64,000 nt of DNA, from positions 1,610,501 through 1,674,500 of the forward strand of contig NZ_CP070506.1 of the NCBI RefSeq assembly GCF_016925675.1, given 5' to 3'. A program made the position numbers and the translations under genes. How positions within the stretch are numbered: the stretch's first letter is position 1; each line of letters begins with the position of its first letter. Shown here in pieces: positions 55,443 to 63,986 of the stretch. This DNA is from Pseudomonas hygromyciniae (GTDB lineage Bacteria; Pseudomonadota; Gammaproteobacteria; Pseudomonadales; Pseudomonadaceae). The notes under the pieces were generated by a model that made no database searches, was not told the DNA's origin, and saw only the letters and a list, made by a program, of their open reading frames with translations.

Positions 55443-55964
55443 ATGTTGCAACTGATCCTCGGCGGCGCCCGTTCCGGCAAGAGTCGCCTGGCTGAAAAAC
55501 TCGCCAGCGACAGCGCCATGTCTGTCACGTATATCGCCACCAGCCAACCCCAGGACGGTGAAATGAACGCGCGCGTGGCCCTGCATCGCCAACGTCGCCC
55601 AAGCCATTGGGGCCTGATCGAAGAGCCGCTGGAACTGGCGCGGGTCCTGCGCGAACACGCCGCCCCCGGCCAGTGCCTGCTGGTTGATTGCCTGACCCTG
55701 TGGCTCACCAACCTGTTGATGCTGGACGATCCGCAGCGCTTGGGTGTGGAGCGCGAACAACTGCTGGACTGCCTGGCGTCGCTGCCGGGGGAAATCATTT
55801 TTGTCAGCAACGAGACCGGTCTGGGTGTCGTGCCGCTGGGCGAATTGACTCGCCGCTATGTGGATGAAGCCGGTTGGCTGCATCAAGCCCTGGCCGAGCG
55901 TTGTCAGCGTGTCGTGCTGACCGTTGCGGGCCTGCCCCTGACTTTGAAAGGTACTGCGTTATGA
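55443..55964 (+). CDS. cobU: Bifunctional adenosylcobinamide kinase/guanylyltransferase
   Basis: A 173-residue enzyme (CobP in the P. denitrificans system). P-loop [13 protein letters not shown] (G7-S14); H48 in VALHRQRRP, the histidine that accepts [17 protein letters not shown]; and [11 protein letters not shown]. It phosphorylates adenosylcobinamide and adds GMP to make AdoCbi-GDP. ATG 55443 aligns with the family start; the frame extends upstream to 55200 but that is cobQ sequence. Stop overlaps cobT. Confidence 0.94.
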   Translation: MLQLILGGARSGKSRLAEKLASDSAMSVTYIATSQPQDGEMNARVALHRQRRPSHWGLIEEPLELARVLREHAAPGQCLLVDCLTLWLTNLLMLDDPQRLGVEREQLLDCLASLPGEIIFVSNETGLGVVPLGELTRRYVDEAGWLHQALAERCQRVVLTVAGLPLTLKGTAL

Positions 55965-57016
55965 GCCAATCCTGGTGGCTGGACCCCTGCAAGGCGCTGG
56001 ACGCCACGGCCTATGAACAAGCCCTGGCCCGCCAGCAACAACTGACCAAACCCGCCGGGTCCCTGGGGCAACTGGAAGCGCTGGCGGTGCAATTGGCCGG
56101 TTTGCAGGGCCGGGTCAAACCGACGGTCGAGCACGTGTGGATCACCATCTTTGCCGGTGATCACGGTGTGGTCGCCGAAGGTGTGTCGGCCTATCCCCAG
56201 GAAGTCACCGGGCAGATGCTGCATAACTTTGTCAGTGGTGGCGCGGCGATCAGCGTATTGGCCCGCCAACTGGATGCGCGGCTGGAAGTGGTGGACCTGG
56301 GCACTGTCACGCCGTCCCTGGACCTGCCGGGCGTGCGCCACCTGAATATCGCCCCGGGCACGGCCAATTTCGTGCTGGGCGCGGCCATGACCGAGGCTCA
56401 GGGCCAACTGGCCCTGGCGGCGGGGCGTGACAGCGTGCAGCGGGCGATCAACGCCGGTGCGCAGCTGTTTATTGGTGGCGAGATGGGCATCGGCAACACC
56501 ACTGCCGCCAGTGCGCTGGCCTGTGCGTTGCTCGATTGCCAGGTCAGCGACCTGACCGGACCCGGTACCGGCCTGAATGCCCAGGGTGTGAGCCACAAAG
56601 TAGCGGTGATCGAGCGCGCCCTGGCACTGCATGCCGGGCAGCGGGGCGACCCGTTGCAGACCTTGTTCAATCTCGGTGGCCTGGAGATCGCCGGGTTGGT
56701 GGGGGCCTATCTGGCTTGCGCCCAGGCGGGTGTGGTGGTGCTGGTCGACGGGTTTATCTGCACCGTCGCGGCGCTGGTCGCCACGCGCCTGAACCCGTCC
56801 TGCCGGCCATGGCTGTTGTTCGGCCACCGGGGCGCCGAGCCGGGCCATCGCCACGTGCTGCAAAGCCTGCAAGCCCAGCCGCTGCTGGAGCTGGGCCTGC
56901 GCCTGGGCGAGGGCAGTGGTGCGGCGCTGGCGGTGCCACTGCTGCGCCTGGCCTGTGCGTTGCACGGGCAGATGGCGACATTCGCTGAAGCGGCTGTGGC
57001 GGATCGCCCGGCATGA
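55961..57016 (+). CDS. cobT: Nicotinate-nucleotide-dimethylbenzimidazole phosphoribosyltransferase
   Basis: A 351-residue CobT with [21 protein letters not shown] at the N-terminus, [36 protein letters not shown] and the catalytic-Glu region [10 protein letters not shown]. It transfers ribose phosphate from nicotinate mononucleotide to dimethylbenzimidazole, the product of BluB from the same operon. ATG 55961 overlaps the cobU stop by ATGA; it overlaps the next gene by four bases. Confidence 0.95.
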   Translation: MSQSWWLDPCKALDATAYEQALARQQQLTKPAGSLGQLEALAVQLAGLQGRVKPTVEHVWITIFAGDHGVVAEGVSAYPQEVTGQMLHNFVSGGAAISVLARQLDARLEVVDLGTVTPSLDLPGVRHLNIAPGTANFVLGAAMTEAQGQLALAAGRDSVQRAINAGAQLFIGGEMGIGNTTAASALACALLDCQVSDLTGPGTGLNAQGVSHKVAVIERALALHAGQRGDPLQTLFNLGGLEIAGLVGAYLACAQAGVVVLVDGFICTVAALVATRLNPSCRPWLLFGHRGAEPGHRHVLQSLQAQPLLELGLRLGEGSGAALAVPLLRLACALHGQMATFAEAAVADRPA

Positions 57017-57588
57017 CCTTGCATCTGGACCTGTTGCGCCATGGTGAAACCGAACTGGGCGGCGGCTTGCGCGGCAGTCTGGATGATGCGCTGACTGCCA
57101 AAGGCTGGACGCAGATGCGCGAGGCGGTGCTGGCGCGCGGGCCGTGGGATCGCCTGGTCAGTTCGCCGCTGCAACGTTGCGCGCGGTTTGCCGAAGAGTT
57201 GGGCGCACGCCTGGATTTGCCGGTGAGCTTGGAGCCGGATCTGCAGGAGCTGCATTTCGGCGCCTGGGAAGGGCAGAGCGCGGCGAAGTTGATGGAAACC
57301 GACGCTGAGGCACTGGGGCTGTTCTGGGCAGACCCGTATAGCTTTACGCCGCCGGATGGCGAGCCTGTCGAAGGGTTTTCCTGGCGTGTACGCGGCGCTG
57401 TCCTACGCCTGCATCAGCTGTATGCCGGGCAACGGGTGCTGCTGATCAGCCATGGTGGTGTCATGCGTTTATTGCTGGCCCAAGCCCGTGGCTTGCCCCG
57501 TGAACAATTGTTGAATGTCGAGGTGGGGCACGGCGGCTTGTTCAGCCTGCGGGTCGAGGCCGATGGCGTCTTGAGCGAGGGCGCCTGA
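57013..57588 (+). CDS. Alpha-ribazole phosphatase (histidine phosphatase family)
   Basis: A 191-residue phosphoglycerate-mutase-fold enzyme. The phosphohistidine is in [11 protein letters not shown] (RHGE); [24 protein letters not shown] and the second His in [13 protein letters not shown] complete the active site. It would remove phosphate from alpha-ribazole 5'-phosphate or from cobalamin phosphate. In Salmonella this enzyme is also named CobC; I leave the symbol blank to avoid confusion with the decarboxylase gene in the same operon. Overlaps cobT by four bases and abuts cobS. Confidence 0.88.
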   Translation: MTLHLDLLRHGETELGGGLRGSLDDALTAKGWTQMREAVLARGPWDRLVSSPLQRCARFAEELGARLDLPVSLEPDLQELHFGAWEGQSAAKLMETDAEALGLFWADPYSFTPPDGEPVEGFSWRVRGAVLRLHQLYAGQRVLLISHGGVMRLLLAQARGLPREQLLNVEVGHGGLFSLRVEADGVLSEGA

Positions 57589-58317
57589 ATGTTGTCCTTT
57601 TGGATTGCCTTGCAGTTTCTCAGCAGCCTGCCAATCCGCCTGCCGGGCATGCCGCAACCCCAGGAACTGGGGCGTTCGCTGCTGTTTTATCCGTTGGTGG
57701 GGCTGCTGTTCGGGCTACTGCTGTGGGGCTTGAACACGCTGTTGCTGGGCGCGCCGCTGCTGCTGCACGCGGCCCTGCTGCTGACGGCGTGGGTGCTGCT
57801 CAGTGGCGGCTTGCACTTGGATGGCCTGGCGGACAGTGCCGATGCGTGGCTGGGTGGCTTTGGCGACCGCGAACGCACCCTGACCATCATGAAGGACCCG
57901 CGCAGCGGCCCGATTGCCGTGGTCACCCTGGGCTTGGTGCTGCTGCTCAAATTCACCGCACTGGTGGCGTTGATCGAGCAACACAATAGCGCTGCGTTGA
58001 TCCTCGCCCCATTGATCGGCCGCAGCGCGCTGCTGGCGCTGTTTCTCACCACTCGCTATGTGCGCGCCGGGGGCCTGGGCCAGGCGCTGGCTGATCATTT
58101 GCCACGGATTGTCGGGCAGCAGGTGCTGATCCTCAGCGGCCTGGCCTGTGTGTTGATCGGCGGCTTCAGTGGTGGAGTCGCGGTGCTGCTGGCCGCTATC
58201 TGCTTTATAGGACTGCGCCAGGTGATGATCAATCGACTGGGCGGCACGACCGGAGACACGGCCGGCGCTTTGCTGGAGCTGCTCGAAGTAGCAGTGTTGA
58301 TCGGCCTGGCTCTGTAA
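57589..58317 (+). CDS. cobS: Adenosylcobinamide-GDP ribazoletransferase (cobalamin synthase)
   Basis: A 242-residue polytopic membrane protein (CobV in older naming). FWIALQFLSSLPI at the N-terminus, GGLHLDGLADSADAWLGGFGDRERTLTIMKDPRSGPIAVV with the metal-binding Asp cluster, and GRSALLALFLTTRYVR are family signatures. It joins AdoCbi-GDP with alpha-ribazole (or its phosphate) in the inner membrane, the last assembly step. The start abuts the phosphatase stop. It is the last gene of the operon; no clear terminator was seen. Confidence 0.94.
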   Translation: MLSFWIALQFLSSLPIRLPGMPQPQELGRSLLFYPLVGLLFGLLLWGLNTLLLGAPLLLHAALLLTAWVLLSGGLHLDGLADSADAWLGGFGDRERTLTIMKDPRSGPIAVVTLGLVLLLKFTALVALIEQHNSAALILAPLIGRSALLALFLTTRYVRAGGLGQALADHLPRIVGQQVLILSGLACVLIGGFSGGVAVLLAAICFIGLRQVMINRLGGTTGDTAGALLELLEVAVLIGLAL

Positions 58318-58341
58318 CACTTTCTTGCATTTCCTTAATCC

Positions 58342-58355
58342 CGGGTATATACACG
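58342..58355. promoter_or_regulatory. Operator-like palindrome upstream of the MarR gene
   Basis: CGGGTATATACACG differs by one base from the perfect palindrome in front of the MFS gene at 58788. It ends five bases before the MarR ATG, so binding would repress the regulator's own expression. The TATATA could also be part of a -10 element. Confidence 0.6.
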
Positions 58356-58359
58356 CTCC

Positions 58360-58764
58360 ATGCTTGCCTCCCAATGTTTATGCACCAACCTGCGTCGTGC
58401 CGCCCGTGGCGTCAGCAGGCACTACGACGGCGCCCTCGATGGCTTCGGGATCAACGTCGCCCAGTATTCCTTGCTGTGTAATCTGCAGCGCCTGGACCAG
58501 CCGAGTATTTCCAGCCTGGCCGATGCCATGGGCCTGGACCGCAGCACCCTGGGGCGTAACCTACGGGTGCTGGAAGGTGAAGGCCTGGTTCGGTTGGTCG
58601 AGGGCGATGACCTGCGCAATCGCCTGGTAATGCTCACCGAGGAAGGCCAGCAGCGCCTGGCGGCCGCGTTGCCGGCCTGGGAAGCGGCGCAGCAGAAATT
58701 GATCGATAAATTGGGCGTGCAAAAACGCGAAACCCTGTTGGCCTTGCTGGACGAACTCGCTTAA
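58360..58764 (+). CDS. MarR family transcriptional regulator
   Basis: A 134-residue winged-helix regulator: an N-terminal dimer helix (CLCTNLRRAARGVSRHYDGAL), a helix-turn-helix (PSISSLADAMGLDRSTLGRNLRVLEGEGLV, residues about 43-72), the wing (EGDDLRNRLVMLTEEGQ) and a C-terminal helix. ATG 58360 has no ribosome site and follows an operator-like palindrome by five bases, so the message may be almost leaderless. It is 53 bases upstream of an MFS gene preceded by the same palindrome, so it probably represses both until a ligand binds. Confidence 0.85.
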   Translation: MLASQCLCTNLRRAARGVSRHYDGALDGFGINVAQYSLLCNLQRLDQPSISSLADAMGLDRSTLGRNLRVLEGEGLVRLVEGDDLRNRLVMLTEEGQQRLAAALPAWEAAQQKLIDKLGVQKRETLLALLDELA

Positions 58765-58787
58765 ACGCGGGTTTGTTCGAATACAAG

Positions 58788-58801
58788 CGGGTATATACCC
58801 G
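58788..58801. promoter_or_regulatory. Perfect palindromic operator upstream of the MFS gene
   Basis: CGGGTATATACCCG is a perfect 14-base palindrome, 16 bases before the MFS start and overlapping the likely promoter. A near copy precedes the marR gene, which makes a shared MarR site the best explanation. Confidence 0.65.
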
Positions 58802-58817
58802 TGAGCGGAGAATAATA

Positions 58818-60026
58818 ATGACCTCGATGTGGCGTACCAGTGGCTGGATTCTTGTCGGGAGTGCGCTGATCCTGGCGCTTTCCCTGGGCGTGCGGCATGG
58901 CTTTGGCCTGTTCCTGGCGCCCATGAGTGCCGAATTCGGCTGGGGCCGTGAAACCTTTGCCTTTGCCATCGCTTTGCAAAACCTGATCTGGGGCCTGGCG
59001 CAGCCGTTTACCGGGGCCCTGGCCGACCGCTTTGGCGCGGCCAAAGTCGTGATGATCGGTGGCGTGCTGTATGCCTTGGGCCTGGTGTTCATGGGTTTGT
59101 CTGATTCGGCGTGGTCGCTGTCCTTGAGTGCCGGCTTGCTGATTGGCATCGGCCTGTCCGGCACCTCGTTCTCGGTGATCCTCGGCGTGGTAGGGCGTGC
59201 CGTGACCCCGGAAAAACGCAGCATGGCCATGGGCATTGCCAGTGCTGCCGGTTCTTTCGGCCAGTTCGCCATGTTGCCGGGCACCCTGGGCCTGATCGGC
59301 TGGCTGGGCTGGTCCGCGGCCTTGCTGGTGCTGGGCCTGCTGGTGGCGCTGATTGTGCCACTGGTGACGATGATCAAGGATCGCCCGCTACCGGTCATGG
59401 CCGGTCAGCAAACCCTGCGCGAGGCCTTGCAGGAAGCCTGTTCCCATTCCGGGTTCTGGTTGCTGGCCTTTGGCTTTTTTGTCTGCGGTTTCCAGGTGGT
59501 GTTTATCGGCGTGCACTTGCCGGCGTACCTGGTGGACCAGCATCTGCCGGCGACCGTCGGCACTACGGTGCTGGCGCTGATCGGCCTGTTCAATATCTTC
59601 GGCACCTACACGGCAGGCTGGCTCGGTGGGCGGATATCCAAGCCGCGCTTGCTCACGGCGTTGTACCTGCTGCGGGCGGTGGTGATTGTGCTGTTCCTGT
59701 GGGCGCCGGTGACACAGATGAGCGCCTACCTGTTCGGCATGGCCATGGGCTTTTTGTGGCTGTCGACCGTGCCGCTGACCAACGGTACGGTGGCGACCTT
59801 GTTCGGGGTCAGAAACCTGTCGATGCTGGGTGGGATCGTGTTCCTGTTCCATCAGTTGGGTTCGTTCCTTGGCGGTTGGCTGGGTGGCGTGGTCTATGAT
59901 CGAACGGGCAACTACGATTTGATCTGGCAGGTGGCTATTGTCTTGAGCCTGGTCGCGGCCGCCCTTAACTGGCCGGTGCGTGAGCGACCGGTGGCAAGGT
60001 TGCAGGCGCAGATGGGGGTGGCATGA
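58818..60026 (+). CDS. MFS transporter (oxalate/formate antiporter-like group)
   Basis: A 402-residue, twelve-helix major facilitator protein. LSLGVRHGFGLFLAPMSAEFGWGRETFAFAIALQNLIWGLAQPFTGALADRFG is typical of the OFA/monocarboxylate-type MFS group, with the inter-helix DRFG loop. ATG 58818 has GGAG seven bases upstream. The control region holds a perfect palindrome shared with the adjacent marR gene. Substrate unknown; an exporter of an aromatic or antimicrobial compound is a common role for MarR-linked carriers. Its stop overlaps a 39-codon gene. Confidence 0.85.
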   Translation: MTSMWRTSGWILVGSALILALSLGVRHGFGLFLAPMSAEFGWGRETFAFAIALQNLIWGLAQPFTGALADRFGAAKVVMIGGVLYALGLVFMGLSDSAWSLSLSAGLLIGIGLSGTSFSVILGVVGRAVTPEKRSMAMGIASAAGSFGQFAMLPGTLGLIGWLGWSAALLVLGLLVALIVPLVTMIKDRPLPVMAGQQTLREALQEACSHSGFWLLAFGFFVCGFQVVFIGVHLPAYLVDQHLPATVGTTVLALIGLFNIFGTYTAGWLGGRISKPRLLTALYLLRAVVIVLFLWAPVTQMSAYLFGMAMGFLWLSTVPLTNGTVATLFGVRNLSMLGGIVFLFHQLGSFLGGWLGGVVYDRTGNYDLIWQVAIVLSLVAAALNWPVRERPVARLQAQMGVA

Positions 60027-60142
60027 ACTCGCTCGGATACTGGTTTGGCGCAGCCGGGCTGCTGACGCTGTTGCTGCTGGCCTGGTGGGGTTGGCAGCGC
60101 AGCGGGCTGGCGTTGATGCAACTGGGCATGGCGATCTGTTAG
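60023..60142 (+). CDS. 39-residue membrane peptide coupled to the MFS gene
   Basis: ATG 60023 overlaps the MFS stop (ATGA). The product begins MNSLGYWFGAAG and has one membrane helix (LLTLLLLAWWGW), then RSGLALMQLGMAIC. Coupled translation and the clear helix suggest a real small gene, perhaps a subunit or stabiliser of the transporter. I recognise no family. Confidence 0.55.
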   Translation: MNSLGYWFGAAGLLTLLLLAWWGWQRSGLALMQLGMAIC

Positions 60143-60176
60143 GTTGCTTGTCTGACTCTGTCCAAGGAATCTCGAC

Positions 60177-60728
60177 ATGTTGATGCGCTGGCTCGCAGTA
60201 CCCGCCCTGATGATGGCTTTTGGCGGTGTCGCCATGGCCGCCGATTGTCCGTCGTTGCTTGAAGGCCAGTTGCCGAAGTTACGCGCCAAGGAGTCCATCG
60301 ACCTGTGCCAGCGTTTTGCCGGCAAGCCCCTGGTGATCGTCAATACCGCCAGTTTCTGTGGGTTCGCCCCGCAGTTCAAAGGCCTGGAGGCGTTGTATCA
60401 GCGCTACAAGGGCGACGGCCTGGAAGTGATTGGCGTGCCTTCCGATGACTTCAAGCAGGAAGCCAAGACGGGCGAAGAGACCGCCAAGGTTTGCTATGTG
60501 AACTATGGCGTGACCTTCACCATGACCGAGCCACAGAAGGTCAGGGGCCCCGATGCGGCACACCTGTTCAAGGTCCTGGCCGAGCAGAGCAACGCGCCGA
60601 AGTGGAATTTCTACAAATACGTGGTGGACCGCCAGGGCAAGGTGATCGCCAGCTTCTCCAGCCTGACCAAGCCGGACAGCCCGGACCTGATCGAGGCCGT
60701 GGAGCAGGCGCTGGCTTCCAAGCCCTGA
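60177..60728 (+). CDS. Exported glutathione peroxidase
   Basis: A 183-residue thioredoxin-fold peroxidase with a signal peptide ([17 protein letters not shown]). The peroxidatic Cys is C61 in [14 protein letters not shown]; the conserved Gln/Trp region appears as [20 protein letters not shown]. It should reduce peroxides in the periplasm with a thiol donor, although in bacteria this is often thioredoxin rather than glutathione. ATG 60177 has AAGGA upstream; ATG 60183 is an alternative. A shared terminator follows. Confidence 0.88.
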   Translation: MLMRWLAVPALMMAFGGVAMAADCPSLLEGQLPKLRAKESIDLCQRFAGKPLVIVNTASFCGFAPQFKGLEALYQRYKGDGLEVIGVPSDDFKQEAKTGEETAKVCYVNYGVTFTMTEPQKVRGPDAAHLFKVLAEQSNAPKWNFYKYVVDRQGKVIASFSSLTKPDSPDLIEAVEQALASKP

Positions 60729-60740
60729 TTATCGGCCACT

Positions 60741-60778
60741 AAAAAGCCCCGCCTCCTTTGCAGGAGAGCGGGGCTTTT
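60741..60778. terminator. Bidirectional intrinsic terminator
   Basis: AAAAGCCCCGC and GCGGGGCTTTT pair, with an inner CTCC/GGAG stem, and supply a T-run on both strands. It lies between the rightward glutathione peroxidase gene and the leftward FadL-type gene and can serve both. Confidence 0.92.
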
Positions 60779-60793
60779 ATATGCAGCGTTGGA

Positions 60794-62086
60794 TCAGAAC
60801 TTGTACGTCATGCCCAGGCCAAAACCGTTGGCGCTGTTTTCATACTTGGCGTTGTACGTCTGGCCCAGCTTGTTGTGGCTGTTGACCTTGACGTCTTCTT
60901 CCTGCAGGTACGAATAGGCCAGGTCGATAGTCATGTTATCCATAACTGCGTAGCCCAAGCCAACACTGAAGATAGTCCGGTCGCCAGTAGGGATACGTGG
61001 CGAACGATTAGTGTTGTTGGTAGGCGACTGGTCGAAGGTCAGGCCAGTGCGCAGGACCACTTGCTTGGTCAGCTGGTACGAGGTACCGACTGCGTAAGCC
61101 CAGGTGTCGTGCCAGTTCTGGTCTTCCTTGATAGTGCCCACCAGCTGTGGCCCTGCACCGCCGCCGTTGCCCGTAGTGACGCCTTCGTTGTTGACGGTGA
61201 TGTCTTTCAGGCGGCTCCAGCGTGTCCAGGTCGCGCCGGCATACAGCTTCCAGGCATCGTTCATGTCCTGGGTCACCGACAGGTCCCAGGATTCAGGGGT
61301 GTCGATCTTCAGCGAAGCGTCGTAGCGGTTGCCGCGCAGCAGCTGCGGTGGAACGCCAGCGCCCGGGGACACTTCGGTGTGGCCTTCGAGCTTGTACTTC
61401 ACTTTCGAATGGTAGGTCAGGCCCACGCGGGTGGTGTCGGTGGCTTGTACCAGCACGCCAACGTTAAAGCCCAGGGCGGTATCGTCACCCTTGATCTTGA
61501 TGTTGTTGACGGCGTTAGGCACTTGCGGCAACGAAACATCCGACTCCAGCGTACCGGCGATGCGGTTGAAGGTAGGACCAAAACCTACGGACACTCGGTC
61601 GTTGAAGGCATAGCTGACAGTTGGCTGGAAGGTAATGACCTTCACTTCGCTTTTGCTGCCAAAGCCACGGCCCTGGAAGCCACGTTCGTAGTCAGTGACC
61701 AGGCCGAACGGCGCATAGACGCCGAAACCGACTGCCCATTGATCATTGAGTTTGTTGGTGTAGAAACCGAACGGTACGGCAGTGAAAGGCACCATATCGC
61801 CTTTGTTGCTACCGCGGGTATTTGTGTTGCCGCTGACCTGGCTGATATTGGTCGTGGCATCAATCGCCGCAACACCGCCTGTGACTTGCTGGCCTTCAAG
61901 GCGAGCCATACCGGCAGGGTTGCCAAAAACAGTGCTTGCATCATCGGCAGAAGAAGAACGGCCTGCGAAACCGGTACCCATCCCGCTGACGCTTTGTTCG
62001 TTGAGGGCAAAGCCGCTTGCGAACAATTGGGAAGAGGCCATGGCAACGGCGAGGCTAAGTGTGGTCTTGAGCATTACTTTTTTCAT
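60794..62086 (-). CDS. FadL/OmpP1-family outer membrane transporter
   Basis: A 430-residue outer-membrane beta-barrel. A signal peptide (MKKVMLKTTLSLAVAMASSQLFA) precedes the FadL N-terminal hatch start SGFALNEQSVSGMGTGFAGRSSSADDASTVFGNPAGMARLEG, with its NPAGM motif. The protein ends in an aromatic residue (LGMTYKF), as barrel assembly requires. FadL-type channels take up long-chain fatty acids or aromatic hydrocarbons; the ligand here is unknown. ATG 62086 has GGAG upstream. Confidence 0.9.
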   Translation of the reverse strand: MKKVMLKTTLSLAVAMASSQLFASGFALNEQSVSGMGTGFAGRSSSADDASTVFGNPAGMARLEGQQVTGGVAAIDATTNISQVSGNTNTRGSNKGDMVPFTAVPFGFYTNKLNDQWAVGFGVYAPFGLVTDYERGFQGRGFGSKSEVKVITFQPTVSYAFNDRVSVGFGPTFNRIAGTLESDVSLPQVPNAVNNIKIKGDDTALGFNVGVLVQATDTTRVGLTYHSKVKYKLEGHTEVSPGAGVPPQLLRGNRYDASLKIDTPESWDLSVTQDMNDAWKLYAGATWTRWSRLKDITVNNEGVTTGNGGGAGPQLVGTIKEDQNWHDTWAYAVGTSYQLTKQVVLRTGLTFDQSPTNNTNRSPRIPTGDRTIFSVGLGYAVMDNMTIDLAYSYLQEEDVKVNSHNKLGQTYNAKYENSANGFGLGMTYKF

Positions 62087-62232
62087 TATTAGAACTCCGT
62101 GGTGATCACCGCTGCGGAAAGTACCAATAAAACTAACTTAGCGCTATAGGCTGTAATGTAGGAGATAGAGCGGTTTTGTAGGACAATCCGACCAAAATTG
62201 CCGATTTTTGCCGAATCTTGCAAAGTGCCCGA

Positions 62233-62715
62233 TCAGCAGGCGACCTGATTCATTGGGTTTACACAGGTTTGCCAGGCCTGGGTGTAATCGCGCAGCCGGC
62301 CCTGGGGATGAAATATTTCTTTCCAGATACGGGCCATGGCGAGCACGTCATCGGGTTGGGGCAGTTCGGGGCGATGTTGCTCCACCAGCAGCCAGGCGAT
62401 GGCGGTGGCGTAACGCAGGTTGACCGTCAGTTCCAGTTGCGGCCCGCTGAGGAAGGCATGTTGGCTGGCGAGGCCGCGCACCAGGCTGGCCCGTTCCGGG
62501 TCGAGGGCCAGGTAGTCGTCCCACAGGGCCCTGTGGCGCGGCTCGGTAATGCGATACAGGCCGTGGCCGCGCCGGTCGTGCAAGGCTGAGCCCAGTTCCG
62601 ATTGGCTGGCGGCAACCCCCAGTAGCAGGGTCTCAGCGGTCTGACTGTGGCGGCCCAGGTAAATCAACGTGGGGCGGATCACATAACGACACAACTCGCC
62701 GGCGGCAATGCCCAT
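62233..62715 (-). CDS. Conserved hypothetical protein
   Basis: A 160-residue soluble protein starting MGIAAGELCRYVIRPTLIYLGR. It contains LLGVAASQSELGSALHD, LYRITEPRHRALWDDYLALDP and a Trp-rich end (RLRDYTQAWQTC). I have seen proteins of this kind in Pseudomonas, sometimes phage-linked, but cannot name a function. No ribosome site of note near 62715. It converges on nothing immediately; the FadL promoter lies to its left. Confidence 0.6.
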   Translation of the reverse strand: MGIAAGELCRYVIRPTLIYLGRHSQTAETLLLGVAASQSELGSALHDRRGHGLYRITEPRHRALWDDYLALDPERASLVRGLASQHAFLSGPQLELTVNLRYATAIAWLLVEQHRPELPQPDDVLAMARIWKEIFHPQGRLRDYTQAWQTCVNPMNQVAC

Positions 62716-62945
62716 AAAACCCTCGAAACGTTGAAAGTGGTCGACGAGGCCTGAGAAGGGGGGGGGCTTGGCAGCGGTGGATCGGATCTCAGGCTCGCCG
62801 GAGGCGGAACAGGCCGCCTGAGTTGAAGTGTAGTGTCAGATTCACGACGTAAAGGACTGTTTTTAAAATATTTCCCGTCGCGGGTTATAAGCTTTATATC
62901 TGTTTGGCCTAAGGGCAGCCGTTAAAAAGCCGAATCCCAGGCAAT

Positions 62946-62974
62946 AAAAAACCCTGCTTTGCGGGCAGGGTTTT
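62946..62974 (-). terminator. Intrinsic terminator of the small leftward gene at 62996
   Basis: On the minus strand AAACCCTGC and GCAGGGTTT pair around a seven-base loop, followed by six T. It lies 22 bases after the stop at 62996. Confidence 0.85.
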
Positions 62975-62995
62975 CGATGTTCAGCGTCGGGTCAA

Positions 62996-63220
62996 TCAGG
63001 CAACCAGGGCCTGACGGGTACGCTCGATCACGGCCTGCAGCGGTTCTGCGCTGGAGTATTGATCGGGGTACAGGCGTTCGCTGTGACGAGCGATGCCGTG
63101 TTCGTTGACCAGGGTGAAGCTGAAGCAGCCTTTGCGAGCGGCCATGATCAGGCAGTTCATTGGAGCAAAAGCATTGGTTAGGGTGCGAATGGCATCCTGA
63201 GTATGGATTTGAGTGGACAT
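62996..63220 (-). CDS. Small conserved Pseudomonas protein, function unknown
   Basis: A 74-residue protein: MSTQIHTQDAIRTLTNAF, then MNCLIMAARKGCFSFTLVNEHGIARHSERLYPDQ and a C-terminal helix. It looks like a compact alpha/beta domain with a central CFSFTLV strand. It is a small stand-alone gene with its own terminator. I recall homologues among pseudomonads without assigned function. Confidence 0.7.
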   Translation of the reverse strand: MSTQIHTQDAIRTLTNAFAPMNCLIMAARKGCFSFTLVNEHGIARHSERLYPDQYSSAEPLQAVIERTRQALVA

Positions 63221-63342
63221 ATTATTGGTGTTCCTACAAATGACACGGATAAGAACCGTGCAACGTTAAAACGTTCCAGTGACGCTGATCACCATTGATC
63301 ATGCGAAGAACCCGACTGGAACAAAGCAGCCAGTTTGAAGCG

Positions 63343-63696
63343 CTAAATAATTTGGCGCGCTTGGGCTGGCAGGTAGGTACTTAGGAGGGCAGGCAACACA
63401 ACAGGGGCAAAGGTTCTGGGCCCAGGGTGAAGATCCTGATCAATTTGCAGGTTGGTTCGGTCAGAGTATGGATACTTCGCGACACCCTTTGCATTGTTCA
63501 AAGGCAGTGTCGTCGCAAGTGATACCTGGAAACCATCGAGGTGGTCGATCCCATCAAGATTGACAGAACTTCTCTTTAGGGAAGCTACGTCGCGGGGATT
63601 AGTTCGACCAGAATTGACTTTCAGCTTGGTACTAACGCTGCGGATAGTAATGGCTTGAAACAGGTAAAGCAAGTGTGTTAGCACAAATACTTTCAT
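63343..63696 (-). CDS. Doubtful 117-codon frame
   Basis: The frame begins at ATG 63696, overlapping the stop of the upstream small gene by one base (TGATG), as in coupled genes. Against it, the predicted protein (MKVFVLTHLLYLFQAITIRSV... then a polar, low-complexity-free stretch) fits no family. The region is also AT-richer than its neighbours. It may be a foreign or decayed gene, or chance. Low confidence. Confidence 0.3.
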   Translation of the reverse strand: MKVFVLTHLLYLFQAITIRSVSTKLKVNSGRTNPRDVASLKRSSVNLDGIDHLDGFQVSLATTLPLNNAKGVAKYPYSDRTNLQIDQDLHPGPRTFAPVVLPALLSTYLPAQARQII

Positions 63697-63986
63697 CAGC
63701 CGCCCATCAGCCCGCGATAAATCAGCACAGTGGACGCTGCGGCCAACGAACAGCCCAGTGCATAGGCGGCGAGGGTCAGACGCAGGGATTGGCCGGTTTC
63801 GATGACCTTCACCACATCGCGCATGTCGTTGACCCGCCCGTCACCCAGCTCGATACACAAGCTGACTGCCGTGAAGGCGGCCGACAACAGGATAGCAATG
63901 GCAAACAACGCGCCATCAGGGGACGGCAGCGCGGCATTGGTGCCCAGGGAAATCACACAAACGGCGAGCAGCAACAACGCGAACAC
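63696..63986 (-). CDS. Small inner-membrane protein, function unknown
   Basis: A 96-residue protein with about three hydrophobic helices (residues 2-20, 26-46, 70-92) and a polar loop LGDGRVNDMRDVVKVIETGQS. GTG 63986 has AGGA about eight bases upstream, near the window end. I recognise no domain. It may be cotranscribed with genes beyond the window edge and with the doubtful frame downstream. Confidence 0.6.
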   Translation of the reverse strand: MFALLLLAVCVISLGTNAALPSPDGALFAIAILLSAAFTAVSLCIELGDGRVNDMRDVVKVIETGQSLRLTLAAYALGCSLAAASTVLIYRGLMGG

